The notes under the pieces: generated by a model | What the model saw: the letters and a program-made list of their open reading frames with translations, nothing else | What the model was told of the DNA's origin: nothing | Databases searched by the model: none | Source of the DNA: Campylobacteraceae bacterium | GTDB lineage: Bacteria > Campylobacterota > Campylobacteria > Campylobacterales > Sulfurovaceae | Reading direction: 5' to 3' | Length of the DNA: 38,159 nt | NCBI GenBank assembly: GCA_027065045.1 | Contig: JAMOOX010000093.1 | Location: forward strand, 1-38,159 | Shown: piece after piece, positions 8,114 to 17,209 of the stretch | Layout of the letters: the number at the start of each line of letters is the position of its first letter | Position numbering within the stretch: the first letter of the stretch is position 1 | Made by a program: the position numbers and the translations under genes

Positions 8114-10006
8114 TTAACCTATCATCGATGCTATTACTGCAAATAACATTAAAGCTACTGCTCCAAAACCCATCCAATTTAGATAATGTGAAAGGTTACC
8201 ACTTTGCATTCTTCTAGTTCTATCACCATTATTAAAAAAGAAGTGAGCAATACCATCAACTGTGGTATCTACTATTTTCATATCAACTTTATTCCATAAC
8301 ATATCTGAAATTTCTTTGTATGGTTTGGCAATAACATTATTATATAATGCTGGTATATAGTATTGATTTGTTAATAATCTATATACAAAACTACTCTCCA
8401 ACTCTTTATCTCTAATAAGTCCCGAAGCATATTTTTTATATGCGTAGAAAATACCAGAAAGAGCAATAAGTGTTGTAATAATAATAAAGAACCATGCTAT
8501 ATGATGTGTCTCATGACTCATCTCATAAGATGGTAAAATTGTTGTTACAAACTCATTAAATGGTTCCATAAAGAATCCAAATATAACTGCTAGAATAGCT
8601 AATGGTGCCATTGCTACAAGAACAAATGTTGGCATCTCATGAGGATGCGCACCTATCTCTTTATATCTCTCATTTCCACTAAATGTCAAGAATACTTGTC
8701 TAAAGCTATAAAATGCTGTAAGTCCCGCTGTTACCCATAAAGTAAACCAAATGATATAAGTATCTTCATTAATAGCTACCTCTAAGATAGTATCTTTTGA
8801 GAAGAACCCTGCTAGTGGGAAAATACCTGCTAAAGCCAATGATGCTAGACCCATATATAAATATGTTCCACCCATAACTTTTTTCAATCCACCCATCTTA
8901 AAGATGTCAAGTTCATCATGCATAGCATGCATAACATTACCAGCACCAAGGAATAAGAGAGCTTTAAAGAATGCATGAGCAGCAAGATGGAAAAGTGCTA
9001 CCCAATAAGCACCAAGTCCAGCAGCAGCAAACATATAACCAAGTTGAGATAGAGTTGAATAAGCGATAATTCTTTTTAAATCTCTATTAACCAGTGCCAT
9101 TGAAGCTGCAAAAATAGCTACAAATGTACCAAGATATGCAATAAATATAGCTACATTTGGAATAGCATCATATAGTGGGTTTGCTCTAATTACCAAATAA
9201 ACCCCTGCTGTTACCATTGTAGCTGCATGAATAAGAGCCGAAACTGGTGTAGGACCCTCCATCGCATCTGCCAACCAAGTATGTAGAGGAAATTGTGCTG
9301 ATTTACCCATAGCCCCAATAAATAGTGCTATACCAATAGATGTCAATAATCCATTATCAAGTGAAGGAATTGCATCAAAGAAAACATTATAGTTTAATGA
9401 CCCAACATTCCAATATATTAAAAAGATACCAACAAGCATTCCAAGGTCAGCTATACGGTTCATAATAAATGCTTCATTTGCCGCCCATGATGGAGAGATT
9501 GATGGATTAACATCTGTACCAACATCTGCTTTGTGATACCAAAAACCAATTAGTAACCACGAACAAACACCAACACCTTCCCAACCAATAAATAGTCCTG
9601 CAAAGTTATCACTCATAACTAAAATCATCATTGAAAATACAAATGCTGAAAGATATGAGAAAAATCTATTAAAACCTTTGTCATGGTCCATATATCCTAT
9701 AGAGTATATATGAACAACAGTTGAAACAGTTGTAACAACTACCATCATAACAGCAGTGATTGCATCAACTGCAAATCCAAAGTCAATAGTTAAATCACCT
9801 GCTCCAATCCACTCCATCATATTGGCACTTACTGTACCATGAGATAAAACATGAATTAGAAGTAAAACAGAAGCTAACCATGAAATAAATAGTAGCCCTG
9901 ATGTAACAAAACCTGTAATTAGGTTCTTTGGAGTCATTCCAAAGAGTGCTGCAAAGAGAGACCCAACTAATGGTGCAAAAAGTGCTATATATAGTAAATT
10001 TTCCAT
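8114..10006 (-). CDS. nuoL: NADH-quinone oxidoreductase (complex I) subunit L
   Basis: The protein is 630 aa, the largest antiporter-like subunit, at the distal end of the membrane arm. Motifs include GWEGVGVCSWLLIGFWY (conserved Glu in a helix), GKSAQFPLHTWLADAMEGPT (conserved Lys and broken helix) and IHAATMVTAG. The long C-terminal part after about residue 500 fits the lateral (HL) helix and its anchoring helix that clamps NuoM and NuoN. The spacing is 2 nt to nuoK upstream and 11 nt to nuoM downstream. Full length, no oddities noted. Confidence 0.96.
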   Translation of the reverse strand: MENLLYIALFAPLVGSLFAALFGMTPKNLITGFVTSGLLFISWLASVLLLIHVLSHGTVSANMMEWIGAGDLTIDFGFAVDAITAVMMVVVTTVSTVVHIYSIGYMDHDKGFNRFFSYLSAFVFSMMILVMSDNFAGLFIGWEGVGVCSWLLIGFWYHKADVGTDVNPSISPSWAANEAFIMNRIADLGMLVGIFLIYWNVGSLNYNVFFDAIPSLDNGLLTSIGIALFIGAMGKSAQFPLHTWLADAMEGPTPVSALIHAATMVTAGVYLVIRANPLYDAIPNVAIFIAYLGTFVAIFAASMALVNRDLKRIIAYSTLSQLGYMFAAAGLGAYWVALFHLAAHAFFKALLFLGAGNVMHAMHDELDIFKMGGLKKVMGGTYLYMGLASLALAGIFPLAGFFSKDTILEVAINEDTYIIWFTLWVTAGLTAFYSFRQVFLTFSGNERYKEIGAHPHEMPTFVLVAMAPLAILAVIFGFFMEPFNEFVTTILPSYEMSHETHHIAWFFIIITTLIALSGIFYAYKKYASGLIRDKELESSFVYRLLTNQYYIPALYNNVIAKPYKEISDMLWNKVDMKIVDTTVDGIAHFFFNNGDRTRRMQSGNLSHYLNWMGFGAVALMLFAVIASMIG

Positions 10007-10008
10007 TA

Positions 10009-10311
10009 TTATCCTTTCATTACTGCAAGATTATCAAGGTCAAGAGTTCCTTGCTTTTTATAAAGTACAATTAACAAACCAAGACCAACAGCAACTTCAC
10101 TAGCTGCTACTGCTATGATAAAAAATGCAAACATTTGACCTGATAAATCACCATAATGTCCAGATATTGCCGCAAAAGCAATATTAGCAGAATTTAACAT
10201 AATTTCAGTTGCAAAGAAAAGCATCAAAAGATTTTTTCTTCGTAGTACACCTACTAAACCTATTGAAAACAATATACCCGAAAGTATAAGGTACTCATTC
10301 AATCCTATCAT
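10009..10311 (-). CDS. nuoK: NADH-quinone oxidoreductase (complex I) subunit K
   Basis: At 100 aa this is the usual size. It has three hydrophobic helices and carries the two conserved intramembrane glutamates, in FFATEIMLNSANIAF (about residue 36) and in AASEVAVGLGLLIVLYK (about residue 70), which belong to the central proton path. Its start overlaps the nuoJ stop by 4 nt. An inner-membrane subunit next to NuoJ and NuoA in the complex. Confidence 0.95.
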   Translation of the reverse strand: MIGLNEYLILSGILFSIGLVGVLRRKNLLMLFFATEIMLNSANIAFAAISGHYGDLSGQMFAFFIIAVAASEVAVGLGLLIVLYKKQGTLDLDNLAVMKG

Positions 10312-10871
10312 TTCTCATCCTTTAAGCCAAAAGTAGTATCCTCTTCGTGATTTTCATCTCTAGTAGTAAGACTATCATCCATCTTTTTACCAGCTAAGAT
10401 AATACCAGCTATCATAGCTACTAATAACATTATAGCTGCTACTTCAAATGGTATAAGATACTTTGTAAATAAAATTAAACCAACTGCTTGTGGATTTGTT
10501 GCTCCTGTAACAAAGTATGTAGCTTGAATATTTTCACCTATAACTGGCGCTGAGAATATTACAACAAACATAACAGCAATCATTCCACCAAGTGCAAATA
10601 CTAAATAACTATTTGTATTTTTCTCTTTAATATCTTTTGTTGCATCAAAAAACATCATACCAAAAGAGTATAATGCCATTATAGCCCCAACATATACTAC
10701 AAGTTGTACTACACCTAAAAAATCTGCTCCAACAAGGAAGAAAAGTCCTGAAATAATAACCATTCCAGCAGCTAGTGAAGTCATCGCATACAACACATTA
10801 CTACTAAGAACCGTTACTAAAAAAAGTCCAATTGTAAGGACTGAAAATATATAAAAGGCAATCTGTTCCAT
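10308..10871 (-). CDS. nuoJ: NADH-quinone oxidoreductase (complex I) subunit J
   Basis: The protein is 187 aa with five predicted transmembrane helices and a charged C-terminal tail (about 168-187) that faces the cytosol. The conserved third helix segment VVQLVVYVGAIMALYSFGMM contains the pi-bulge/Tyr region that moves in coupling. It overlaps nuoK by 4 nt and starts 14 nt after nuoI. Conserved, full length. Confidence 0.94.
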   Translation of the reverse strand: MEQIAFYIFSVLTIGLFLVTVLSSNVLYAMTSLAAGMVIISGLFFLVGADFLGVVQLVVYVGAIMALYSFGMMFFDATKDIKEKNTNSYLVFALGGMIAVMFVVIFSAPVIGENIQATYFVTGATNPQAVGLILFTKYLIPFEVAAIMLLVAMIAGIILAGKKMDDSLTTRDENHEEDTTFGLKDEK

Positions 10872-10885
10872 ATTTAACTCTCCTT

Positions 10886-11509
10886 TTAATACGCTAAAGG
10901 CGTTTTTTTAATATTATCATCAGCATTTGGACTAACTGCCCCAAATCCTGGATACTCTTTTTGAGAAGAGAGTGCATCTATTGGTGTAAGCATATCTTCA
11001 AATATAGAGAAACTTGCTCTTTGTTGAGAACTTGTCTCATATCTTCCACCATGAACAATTGCAAGTTCTGGACAAACTTCTGCACAATATCCACAGAAGA
11101 TACATCTACCAAAGTTAATAGTATATTCAGTTACCTCTTTTCTTTGGTTCTCATCATACTTTGTATCTATTTTAATACAATCAGAGATACATATCTTTTC
11201 ACAAAGCCCACAACCAATACATCTATAATGACCACTCTCAAGAAGTCTAAGCATCTCATGGATTGCTCTATATCTAGGACTTATTGGTAACTTTTCAAAT
11301 GGATACTTAACTGTATGCATATCATCTTGAAATAGAGCTTGATACATAGTTCTCAAAGTTACCCATAATCCTACAAAAAGCTCACCTTTAACCATTCGCT
11401 TCATAACTCTAGCAAATTTTTGAGCATTACTCTTTGGAAAAGCTTCGTGTTCTACCACTTTATATTGTTGAATTCCAACATTTCTATCTTTAAATTTTTC
11501 TAAACCCAT
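10886..11509 (-). CDS. nuoI: NADH-quinone oxidoreductase (complex I) subunit I (2x[4Fe-4S])
   Basis: The protein is 207 aa, the ferredoxin-like subunit holding clusters N6a and N6b, which pass electrons towards N2 in NuoB. Two cluster motifs are seen: Cys97-x2-Cys100-x2-Cys103-x3-Cys107 (RCIGCGLCEKIC) and Cys136-x2-Cys139-x2-Cys142-x3-Cys146-Pro (RCIFCGYCAEVCP). The first motif has Ile in place of the usual Pro after its last ligand, and an extra Cys111 follows. The N-terminal extension before the clusters (about 95 aa) has a membrane-associating amphipathic part. It sits between nuoH and nuoJ as usual. Confidence 0.95.
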   Translation of the reverse strand: MGLEKFKDRNVGIQQYKVVEHEAFPKSNAQKFARVMKRMVKGELFVGLWVTLRTMYQALFQDDMHTVKYPFEKLPISPRYRAIHEMLRLLESGHYRCIGCGLCEKICISDCIKIDTKYDENQRKEVTEYTINFGRCIFCGYCAEVCPELAIVHGGRYETSSQQRASFSIFEDMLTPIDALSSQKEYPGFGAVSPNADDNIKKTPLAY

Positions 11510-11518
11510 TATCCCCTC

Positions 11519-12508
11519 CTATACCATCATCACTAAACCAGTGATTAATACATTTAATAGTGCTATTGGCATAAGTACTTTCCAACATAACCACATCAAC
11601 TGGTCTGGTCTTACATGAGGCCATGAAGCTCTTACCCATAGCATCAAGAAGAAGAAGAATGATACTTTTAAAATAATTGCTAAAAAGCCTGGAATGAAAC
11701 CTAAATCATTAAATCCACCAAAAAAAATCAATGATGCCATAAATCCAATAGTAATCATATTGGCATACTCACCAATAAAAAACATACCCCATCTCATACC
11801 ACTATACTCAGTCGCATAACCAGAAACTACCTCTGCTTCATGCTCTAAAAGGTCAAATGGTGTTCTATTTGTCTCTGCAAAACCAGCTATTAAAAATAGT
11901 ATAAATGCTAATGGTTGTTGCCATACCATCCACTCACCAATACCACCAGATTGAGCATTATTAAAATCAATCAATGATAATGAACCTACTAACATAATAG
12001 GTGCTAATAGTGAAAGTCCTGTAACTACCTCATAACTCATAAACAGTATAGCTGTTCTAGCAGAACCTATAATACCCCATTTATTTGCTTGTGCCATACC
12101 AGCTAAAAGTGGTCCATATAATCCTGATGCCATAGCACCAAGAATAAATAAGATACCAACATTAAGGTCTGCTACAATTGGATGAACTGTATATCCAAAA
12201 AGAGTAAACTCTGGTAGCAAAGGCACAGCAGCTAGAGCTATAAATGCTGTAGCTGCTGTAATAATAGGAGCTATCATAAATATAAGTCTGTTTGCGTGTT
12301 GAGGAATAATATCCTCTTTTGTAAATAATTTTATACCATCTGCTGCTAGTTGAAGTAGTCCAAAAGGACCAACATGCATAGGTCCAAGCCGTCTTTGCAT
12401 AAAAGCAAGGACTTTTCTCTCTATAAATGTTCCAAAACCAGCTAAAGCAGCGATAACACTAAGTACGATTATCGCTTTAATAATGGTTTCTATAATAATT
12501 GCATCCAT
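11519..12508 (-). CDS. nuoH: NADH-quinone oxidoreductase (complex I) subunit H
   Basis: The protein is 329 aa with eight or so helices. It forms the membrane end of the quinone chamber. The signature loops are intact: QRRLGPMHVGPFGLLQLAAD near the start, and AGFAETNRTPFDLLEHEAE followed by VVSGYATEYSGMRWGMFF, which face the quinone channel and NuoB/NuoD. It starts 3 nt after the stop of the 818-aa NuoG paralogue. Full length and highly conserved. Confidence 0.96.
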   Translation of the reverse strand: MDAIIIETIIKAIIVLSVIAALAGFGTFIERKVLAFMQRRLGPMHVGPFGLLQLAADGIKLFTKEDIIPQHANRLIFMIAPIITAATAFIALAAVPLLPEFTLFGYTVHPIVADLNVGILFILGAMASGLYGPLLAGMAQANKWGIIGSARTAILFMSYEVVTGLSLLAPIMLVGSLSLIDFNNAQSGGIGEWMVWQQPLAFILFLIAGFAETNRTPFDLLEHEAEVVSGYATEYSGMRWGMFFIGEYANMITIGFMASLIFFGGFNDLGFIPGFLAIILKVSFFFFLMLWVRASWPHVRPDQLMWLCWKVLMPIALLNVLITGLVMMV

Positions 12509-12511
12509 ATA

Positions 12512-14968
12512 TTACCCCTTTTTAATTGTTACTGTTTTATATCTATCTTTACCAAAAATAGAGTAGATATTTTGATGACTTTTAAAATCAGGAACTAAAA
12601 CTATATCTCCATCTATTCTATCATCAACCACAACTTTTAATTTTAGAGTTGTATCTTTATCAAATTCAACTTCAACCTCTTCTTCAAGTGTTTGAGCTTT
12701 TGATGGACTTACATAAAGAGCAAACTCTTCATTGATTTGATGAGATTTATCTGTAAAATCATTAAATTGTCGTTGAGGATTACATCTATAAGCAATCTCT
12801 CCTTCTAATACAATACTATCATTAAACTCTACTACACTAACAGCTTGTTTTTCAACAGAGATATTATCTATAATATAACCTCTATTCTCTTTACCTGTAT
12901 TTGTATAACCATTTGGTAAATCATCAAATTCAATATCTTTAAATCCATCAAAACGAGCTAACTTAGGAGTGAAATCAATCGTCTCATCTAATCCTATATC
13001 AAACTCATTTAAAATATCATTAAGCTCGTAACCTTTATACTCCAAAGCAGGATTTGTTGGTACTACAACTTTATTCATAGTTACAAATGTACCCTCTTGT
13101 TGGTTAAGTGCAGGAATATCTAATTTACTAAATCCTCTAGCACCTAATCTAAAGTGTCCATGTTCGTTATATCCTACAATATATCCACTCTCTTCTTCAT
13201 CAAGGTTACATATCATAGCCACACCTAATGAGTTTGTTCTTGGTGGTATCATTACTAGATTCATATCACAAACATCTTCAATCAAGGCTACAAGTCTTGA
13301 AAGGTTTCTAGCACGAGGGTGGAAGTATAAATCTTCACCAATGATAAGGCTAAAGTTCTCTTTTTTCTTCATCATTTTTTCAAAAGTTTCAGCAAAATTA
13401 TCACTACCACCTAAGATAGATACAAGTCCATTCTCATCAACCTCTACCTCTTTATCTACCATCTTAGGTACTTTTTTAGTAACCTCTTTTGATTCACCAG
13501 TCTCTTTATCTACCACTGTTGAAGTTACACTCTCCATAACTTTTTCTTTGATAGTTTTTTTAACTGTTTTATGAAATGATGCTAAATAATCTTTAGTTTG
13601 AACTGGTAATTTATCTTTATCTCCAAATAGGTCAAGAATTAGATATAAAACTGCCTCTTCTTGCCCTACTTTATGATTAAACACTTCTACACTTTTACCA
13701 AATGTTGGCACTAGCATATCACCTACTGGGTGGAAATATAATCCTGCACCTTTGTTCATTTTTTGAACATTATTAAAAGCATATCTAGCATTTGGATTAT
13801 CATTTCTTAGTGATGCCCCAACAGATATTACAAAATCACTCTTCATAACTTCTCTAAAATCACTTCCATATAGAGATGACCCACTAGCTTTTGAGTAACT
13901 ATCTAAGAAATCTTTAAATGCTTTTGCATCGTGATTGATTAATTTAACTCCTAGTTTCTCTTTTAGAAGTTGAAGCATAAATGCCTCTTCATTTGTAATA
14001 GCAGAGTTAAATTTAATAGTATCAGCTTTTTTAAATGCGTTTATAGCTTGTTCAAATGCCTCTACATCTTTGCCCTCTACATCATTTTGGAAATCATAAC
14101 CAAATCTACCTGCACCACATAGTGATACAAAGTTCCACTCATTTGTTACTCTATAAATCTTCTCATCAGGATTTGCAATACTTGTATGCTTTTTCTCATA
14201 ATAGATTTGACAACCACTACTACAATGTGCACAAGTAGCAGGGACTCTCTCTAACTCCCAAGCATTAGATGAATATACAAAATCTCTACTTACTAACGCA
14301 CCAACAGGACAAACTGCTGTACATTCACCACAATCACTACAATTTGTATGTTCTGTCCCATTACTAGGAACAATTATAGATTTTTGTAGCTTATTCCACA
14401 TAGCATAAGCATCTTTTGGCATACTATCTTTTGCCTCTTTAGATAGTTTTTCACCACCTCTAGCACCTGTTTTGATAGCCGCATCACCTATCATATCTTT
14501 ACAAACTGTTGTACATCTCTCACATACAATACATAAACCTGCATCATAGTGAAGTACGCTACTCCAGTTAGTATTTTCTCTTTTGGTATCAGGGATTGAG
14601 TAGCTTTGAGAATCTACACCAATTTCAAGTGTATAATTTTGCAATTCACACTCTCCACTCTTATCACAAACACCACATTGAAGAGGATGATTTACATCAT
14701 ACACTTCCATAATAGCTCGTCTCTCTTTGAGAATATTAGGAGTACTTACTGTTACTTCCATACCCTCTTTTACTTTGGCATTACAAGCATAAACTTGCTT
14801 TCCATCAGCCTCAACAAGACATATACGACAAGCTAATGTCGGAGAACATCTTGTAAGATAACAGATAGCAGGGATAAATACATCATTTGCACGAGCAGCA
14901 TTTAATATATATTCACCCTCTTGAGTCTTATACTCTCTACCATCAATTTTTATTGTAATTTCGCTCAT
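12512..14968 (-). CDS. nuoG: NuoG paralogue, 818 aa, with a two-cluster ferredoxin-like segment
   Basis: An iron-sulfur subunit of the complex I peripheral arm. The ligand sets visible are [2Fe-2S] N1b Cys36, Cys47, Cys50, Cys62; the His-Cys3 N5 site His94, Cys98, Cys101, Cys107; then two complete ferredoxin-type motifs, Cys146-x2-Cys149-x2-Cys152-x3-Cys156 and Cys210-x2-Cys213-x2-Cys216-x3-Cys220-Pro; then an N7-type set Cys246, Cys249, Cys253, Cys284. Canonical NuoG keeps only one cluster (N4) in the middle segment, so this copy looks closer there to hydrogenase/formate dehydrogenase electron-transfer subunits. The C-terminal molybdopterin-oxidoreductase-like part is long, with a charged insert (about 460-510, many Lys/Glu/Val). 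It lies 11 nt after the 742-aa paralogue. Confidence 0.9.
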   Translation of the reverse strand: MSEITIKIDGREYKTQEGEYILNAARANDVFIPAICYLTRCSPTLACRICLVEADGKQVYACNAKVKEGMEVTVSTPNILKERRAIMEVYDVNHPLQCGVCDKSGECELQNYTLEIGVDSQSYSIPDTKRENTNWSSVLHYDAGLCIVCERCTTVCKDMIGDAAIKTGARGGEKLSKEAKDSMPKDAYAMWNKLQKSIIVPSNGTEHTNCSDCGECTAVCPVGALVSRDFVYSSNAWELERVPATCAHCSSGCQIYYEKKHTSIANPDEKIYRVTNEWNFVSLCGAGRFGYDFQNDVEGKDVEAFEQAINAFKKADTIKFNSAITNEEAFMLQLLKEKLGVKLINHDAKAFKDFLDSYSKASGSSLYGSDFREVMKSDFVISVGASLRNDNPNARYAFNNVQKMNKGAGLYFHPVGDMLVPTFGKSVEVFNHKVGQEEAVLYLILDLFGDKDKLPVQTKDYLASFHKTVKKTIKEKVMESVTSTVVDKETGESKEVTKKVPKMVDKEVEVDENGLVSILGGSDNFAETFEKMMKKKENFSLIIGEDLYFHPRARNLSRLVALIEDVCDMNLVMIPPRTNSLGVAMICNLDEEESGYIVGYNEHGHFRLGARGFSKLDIPALNQQEGTFVTMNKVVVPTNPALEYKGYELNDILNEFDIGLDETIDFTPKLARFDGFKDIEFDDLPNGYTNTGKENRGYIIDNISVEKQAVSVVEFNDSIVLEGEIAYRCNPQRQFNDFTDKSHQINEEFALYVSPSKAQTLEEEVEVEFDKDTTLKLKVVVDDRIDGDIVLVPDFKSHQNIYSIFGKDRYKTVTIKKG

Positions 14969-14979
14969 ATTTTAATCAC

Positions 14980-17208
14980 CTACACTTTTTCTATTTCTAA
15001 ACGAATATATCTATAAGAGGATAGCAAAGCTTCACTTAAGCCTCTATCATAGGTTGGGTTAAGTGCTATAATTCCTTTGAGAGATGTATCAATCTTAAAC
15101 ACTCTTTGGAACTTCACATCACCTATAGTGAAATTAACCATATCACCATCATTAAGCTTAGATACCTGCCCAAACTGCTTTGAACCTACTAAATAAGCAT
15201 CTGATTTTAATAATTTACTCTTATTTGTAAATTGAGATGTATGTTCTGCTGGATTACAGTTATAGATAACTGCACCATCAATCCCATCACTCTCAAATGG
15301 CTCTTCTATATTTTCATCAATCTCAACATCTACACTATCTAATAGATAACCTCTAAACTCATTACCACTATTATCAAAATAATCTTCTAAATCATCAAAT
15401 TCTATCTCTTTAAATCCATTAGAAACTGGTAATATTTGAGTATAATCAATAGTATATTTTACATTTAAACCCAACTCATTAGATATATCATTAAGAGTAT
15501 ATCCACCATAAGGAAGTACAACATTTAAAGGCACTACTCGTTTATTAAATCCAACTAAAGTTCCCTCTTGTTGATTTAGTGATGGCAAATCTAAATCACC
15601 CTCACCCATAGCAGAGAGAGTAAAATCACCTTTGGCATTAATTCCAATACTCTTACCCTCTATCTTATCATCAAGCTCACATATCTGTGCAATTCCCATC
15701 GCATTACCCGTTGGAGGCACAACTACTACACTAAAATCACTATATTTATCAATTAATCCTACCATCTTAGCTATATTTTTAGCTCGTGGGTGAGAGTATA
15801 AATCAGCACCAACTACAAGTGATAATCCATTTTTATTGATGAGTGATTTTGACAGAGCTTCAAGTTCTTCTTCTGATACATTTGATTCTGCACTAAGATT
15901 ACCTATATCAAAACTTTTGATTAAAGCTGTGATATTATCAGGTAACTTTTTATCTCTAAGTAGTGTATCTACAAGAAGTGCTAATACCATCTCTTCGCTA
16001 CTTGGTTCATACTTAATAAACTGTGTAACAATATTAGATATATTTTTATCCTCTATTGGGTGCATATATATCACTCTTGAACGATTATGCTTACTAGCTG
16101 TATTAATTGCATATTTGATAATAGGTGCATCATCATTAATTCTACTACCTACTACTAATACTGCTCTTGAACTTTTAATCTCATCAACACTACCACTAAA
16201 TAGGCTTTTACCTGTAATAGAAGAGTATGAAGCGATAAAGTCTTGATATGCTTTAGCTTGTGGAGATATTAGTTTATAACCATTTTTCTCTTTTAATTTT
16301 TGAAGGATTAATGCCTCTTCATTTGAAATTTCATTTGAAAAAATTATACTTTTAGCATTTTTAAATGCTTCAACTGCACCATTAAATGCACCTATATCTT
16401 TAGTAACGCCTCTATTTTGAAAATCAAATCCATATCTTGATGATGGACAAAGAGTAGAAAATTCAGCATGGTTTGATACACGATAAATCTCATCATCTTT
16501 GACTTCATAAATTACATCATGCCCACCACCACAGTGAGGACAAGATGATGGGATTTGTTTAAGTTCCCACGCATTTGCACTATATTTAAAGTTTGTATCA
16601 ACTAATGCACCCACAGGACAAACGGCAGCTGCTTCACCTAGTGATTTATAATTTTTATCTTGCTTGACATTAATAATAGTAGAGTTATATCCACCAAATT
16701 TTACTTGAAGTGCTTCATCTCCTGTAATTTCAGTAGAGACTTTGACACATCTTTCACACATAATACACAAAGCAGGGTCATAAGATACACTTCCCCACTT
16801 TTGCACTGGTCTATAAATATCTTTTGTTGTGAAGTTTTGGTTGGTTAAACCATACTCCATAGTCTTATTTTGAAGCTCACACTCTCCACTCTTATCACAT
16901 ACACCACACTCTAAAGGGTGATTTACATTATAGAGTTTCATAATGTTTGTTCGTTCTTTGTGAAGTTGTTCATTTTGAGTATTAATTACAGCACCATCAG
17001 TTGCTTTCTCTTGACAAGATAAAATTAATCCATCAACGCCCTCAACAGCAACTACACACATTCTACAAGATGCGATAGGTAGAGTTTTTGTAAGATAACA
17101 CATAGTTGGAATATATACTCCATTTGCTCTTGCTACCTCTAATATACTCTTACCATATTCACTAACACACTCTTTACCATCAATAGTAACTTTAATAGTT
17201 TTGCCCAT
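14980..17208 (-). CDS. nuoG: NuoG paralogue, 742 aa, with an altered N7 site
   Basis: The second NuoG-type subunit, promoter-proximal of the pair. Ligand sets are N1b Cys37, Cys48, Cys51, Cys65; N5 His97, Cys101, Cys104, Cys110; a single N4 cluster Cys148, Cys151, Cys154 with Cys197 (CPVGAL); and an N7-like site Cys223, Cys226, His230, Cys254 in which the third cysteine is replaced by histidine (CPHCGGGH). The C-terminal region is the inactive molybdopterin-oxidoreductase-like fold. It starts after a 1-nt gap from the FAD subunit and is followed by the 818-aa paralogue. The pair probably arose by an old duplication, since N1b/N5 regions match well but the rest has diverged. Confidence 0.9.
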   Translation of the reverse strand: MGKTIKVTIDGKECVSEYGKSILEVARANGVYIPTMCYLTKTLPIASCRMCVVAVEGVDGLILSCQEKATDGAVINTQNEQLHKERTNIMKLYNVNHPLECGVCDKSGECELQNKTMEYGLTNQNFTTKDIYRPVQKWGSVSYDPALCIMCERCVKVSTEITGDEALQVKFGGYNSTIINVKQDKNYKSLGEAAAVCPVGALVDTNFKYSANAWELKQIPSSCPHCGGGHDVIYEVKDDEIYRVSNHAEFSTLCPSSRYGFDFQNRGVTKDIGAFNGAVEAFKNAKSIIFSNEISNEEALILQKLKEKNGYKLISPQAKAYQDFIASYSSITGKSLFSGSVDEIKSSRAVLVVGSRINDDAPIIKYAINTASKHNRSRVIYMHPIEDKNISNIVTQFIKYEPSSEEMVLALLVDTLLRDKKLPDNITALIKSFDIGNLSAESNVSEEELEALSKSLINKNGLSLVVGADLYSHPRAKNIAKMVGLIDKYSDFSVVVVPPTGNAMGIAQICELDDKIEGKSIGINAKGDFTLSAMGEGDLDLPSLNQQEGTLVGFNKRVVPLNVVLPYGGYTLNDISNELGLNVKYTIDYTQILPVSNGFKEIEFDDLEDYFDNSGNEFRGYLLDSVDVEIDENIEEPFESDGIDGAVIYNCNPAEHTSQFTNKSKLLKSDAYLVGSKQFGQVSKLNDGDMVNFTIGDVKFQRVFKIDTSLKGIIALNPTYDRGLSEALLSSYRYIRLEIEKV

Positions 17209-17209
17209 A

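Noticed and set aside
13341-13574. 77-codon plus-strand frame rich in Ser/Thr within the 818-aa NuoG gene
   Set aside because: Antisense shadow of the Lys/Glu/Val-rich insert in NuoG; low-complexity composition explains the open frame.
14980-17208. The tandem NuoG genes as one gene split by a frameshift
   Set aside because: Both have complete N-terminal N1b/N5 regions and full C-terminal halves, each with its own start and stop, so they are paralogues.
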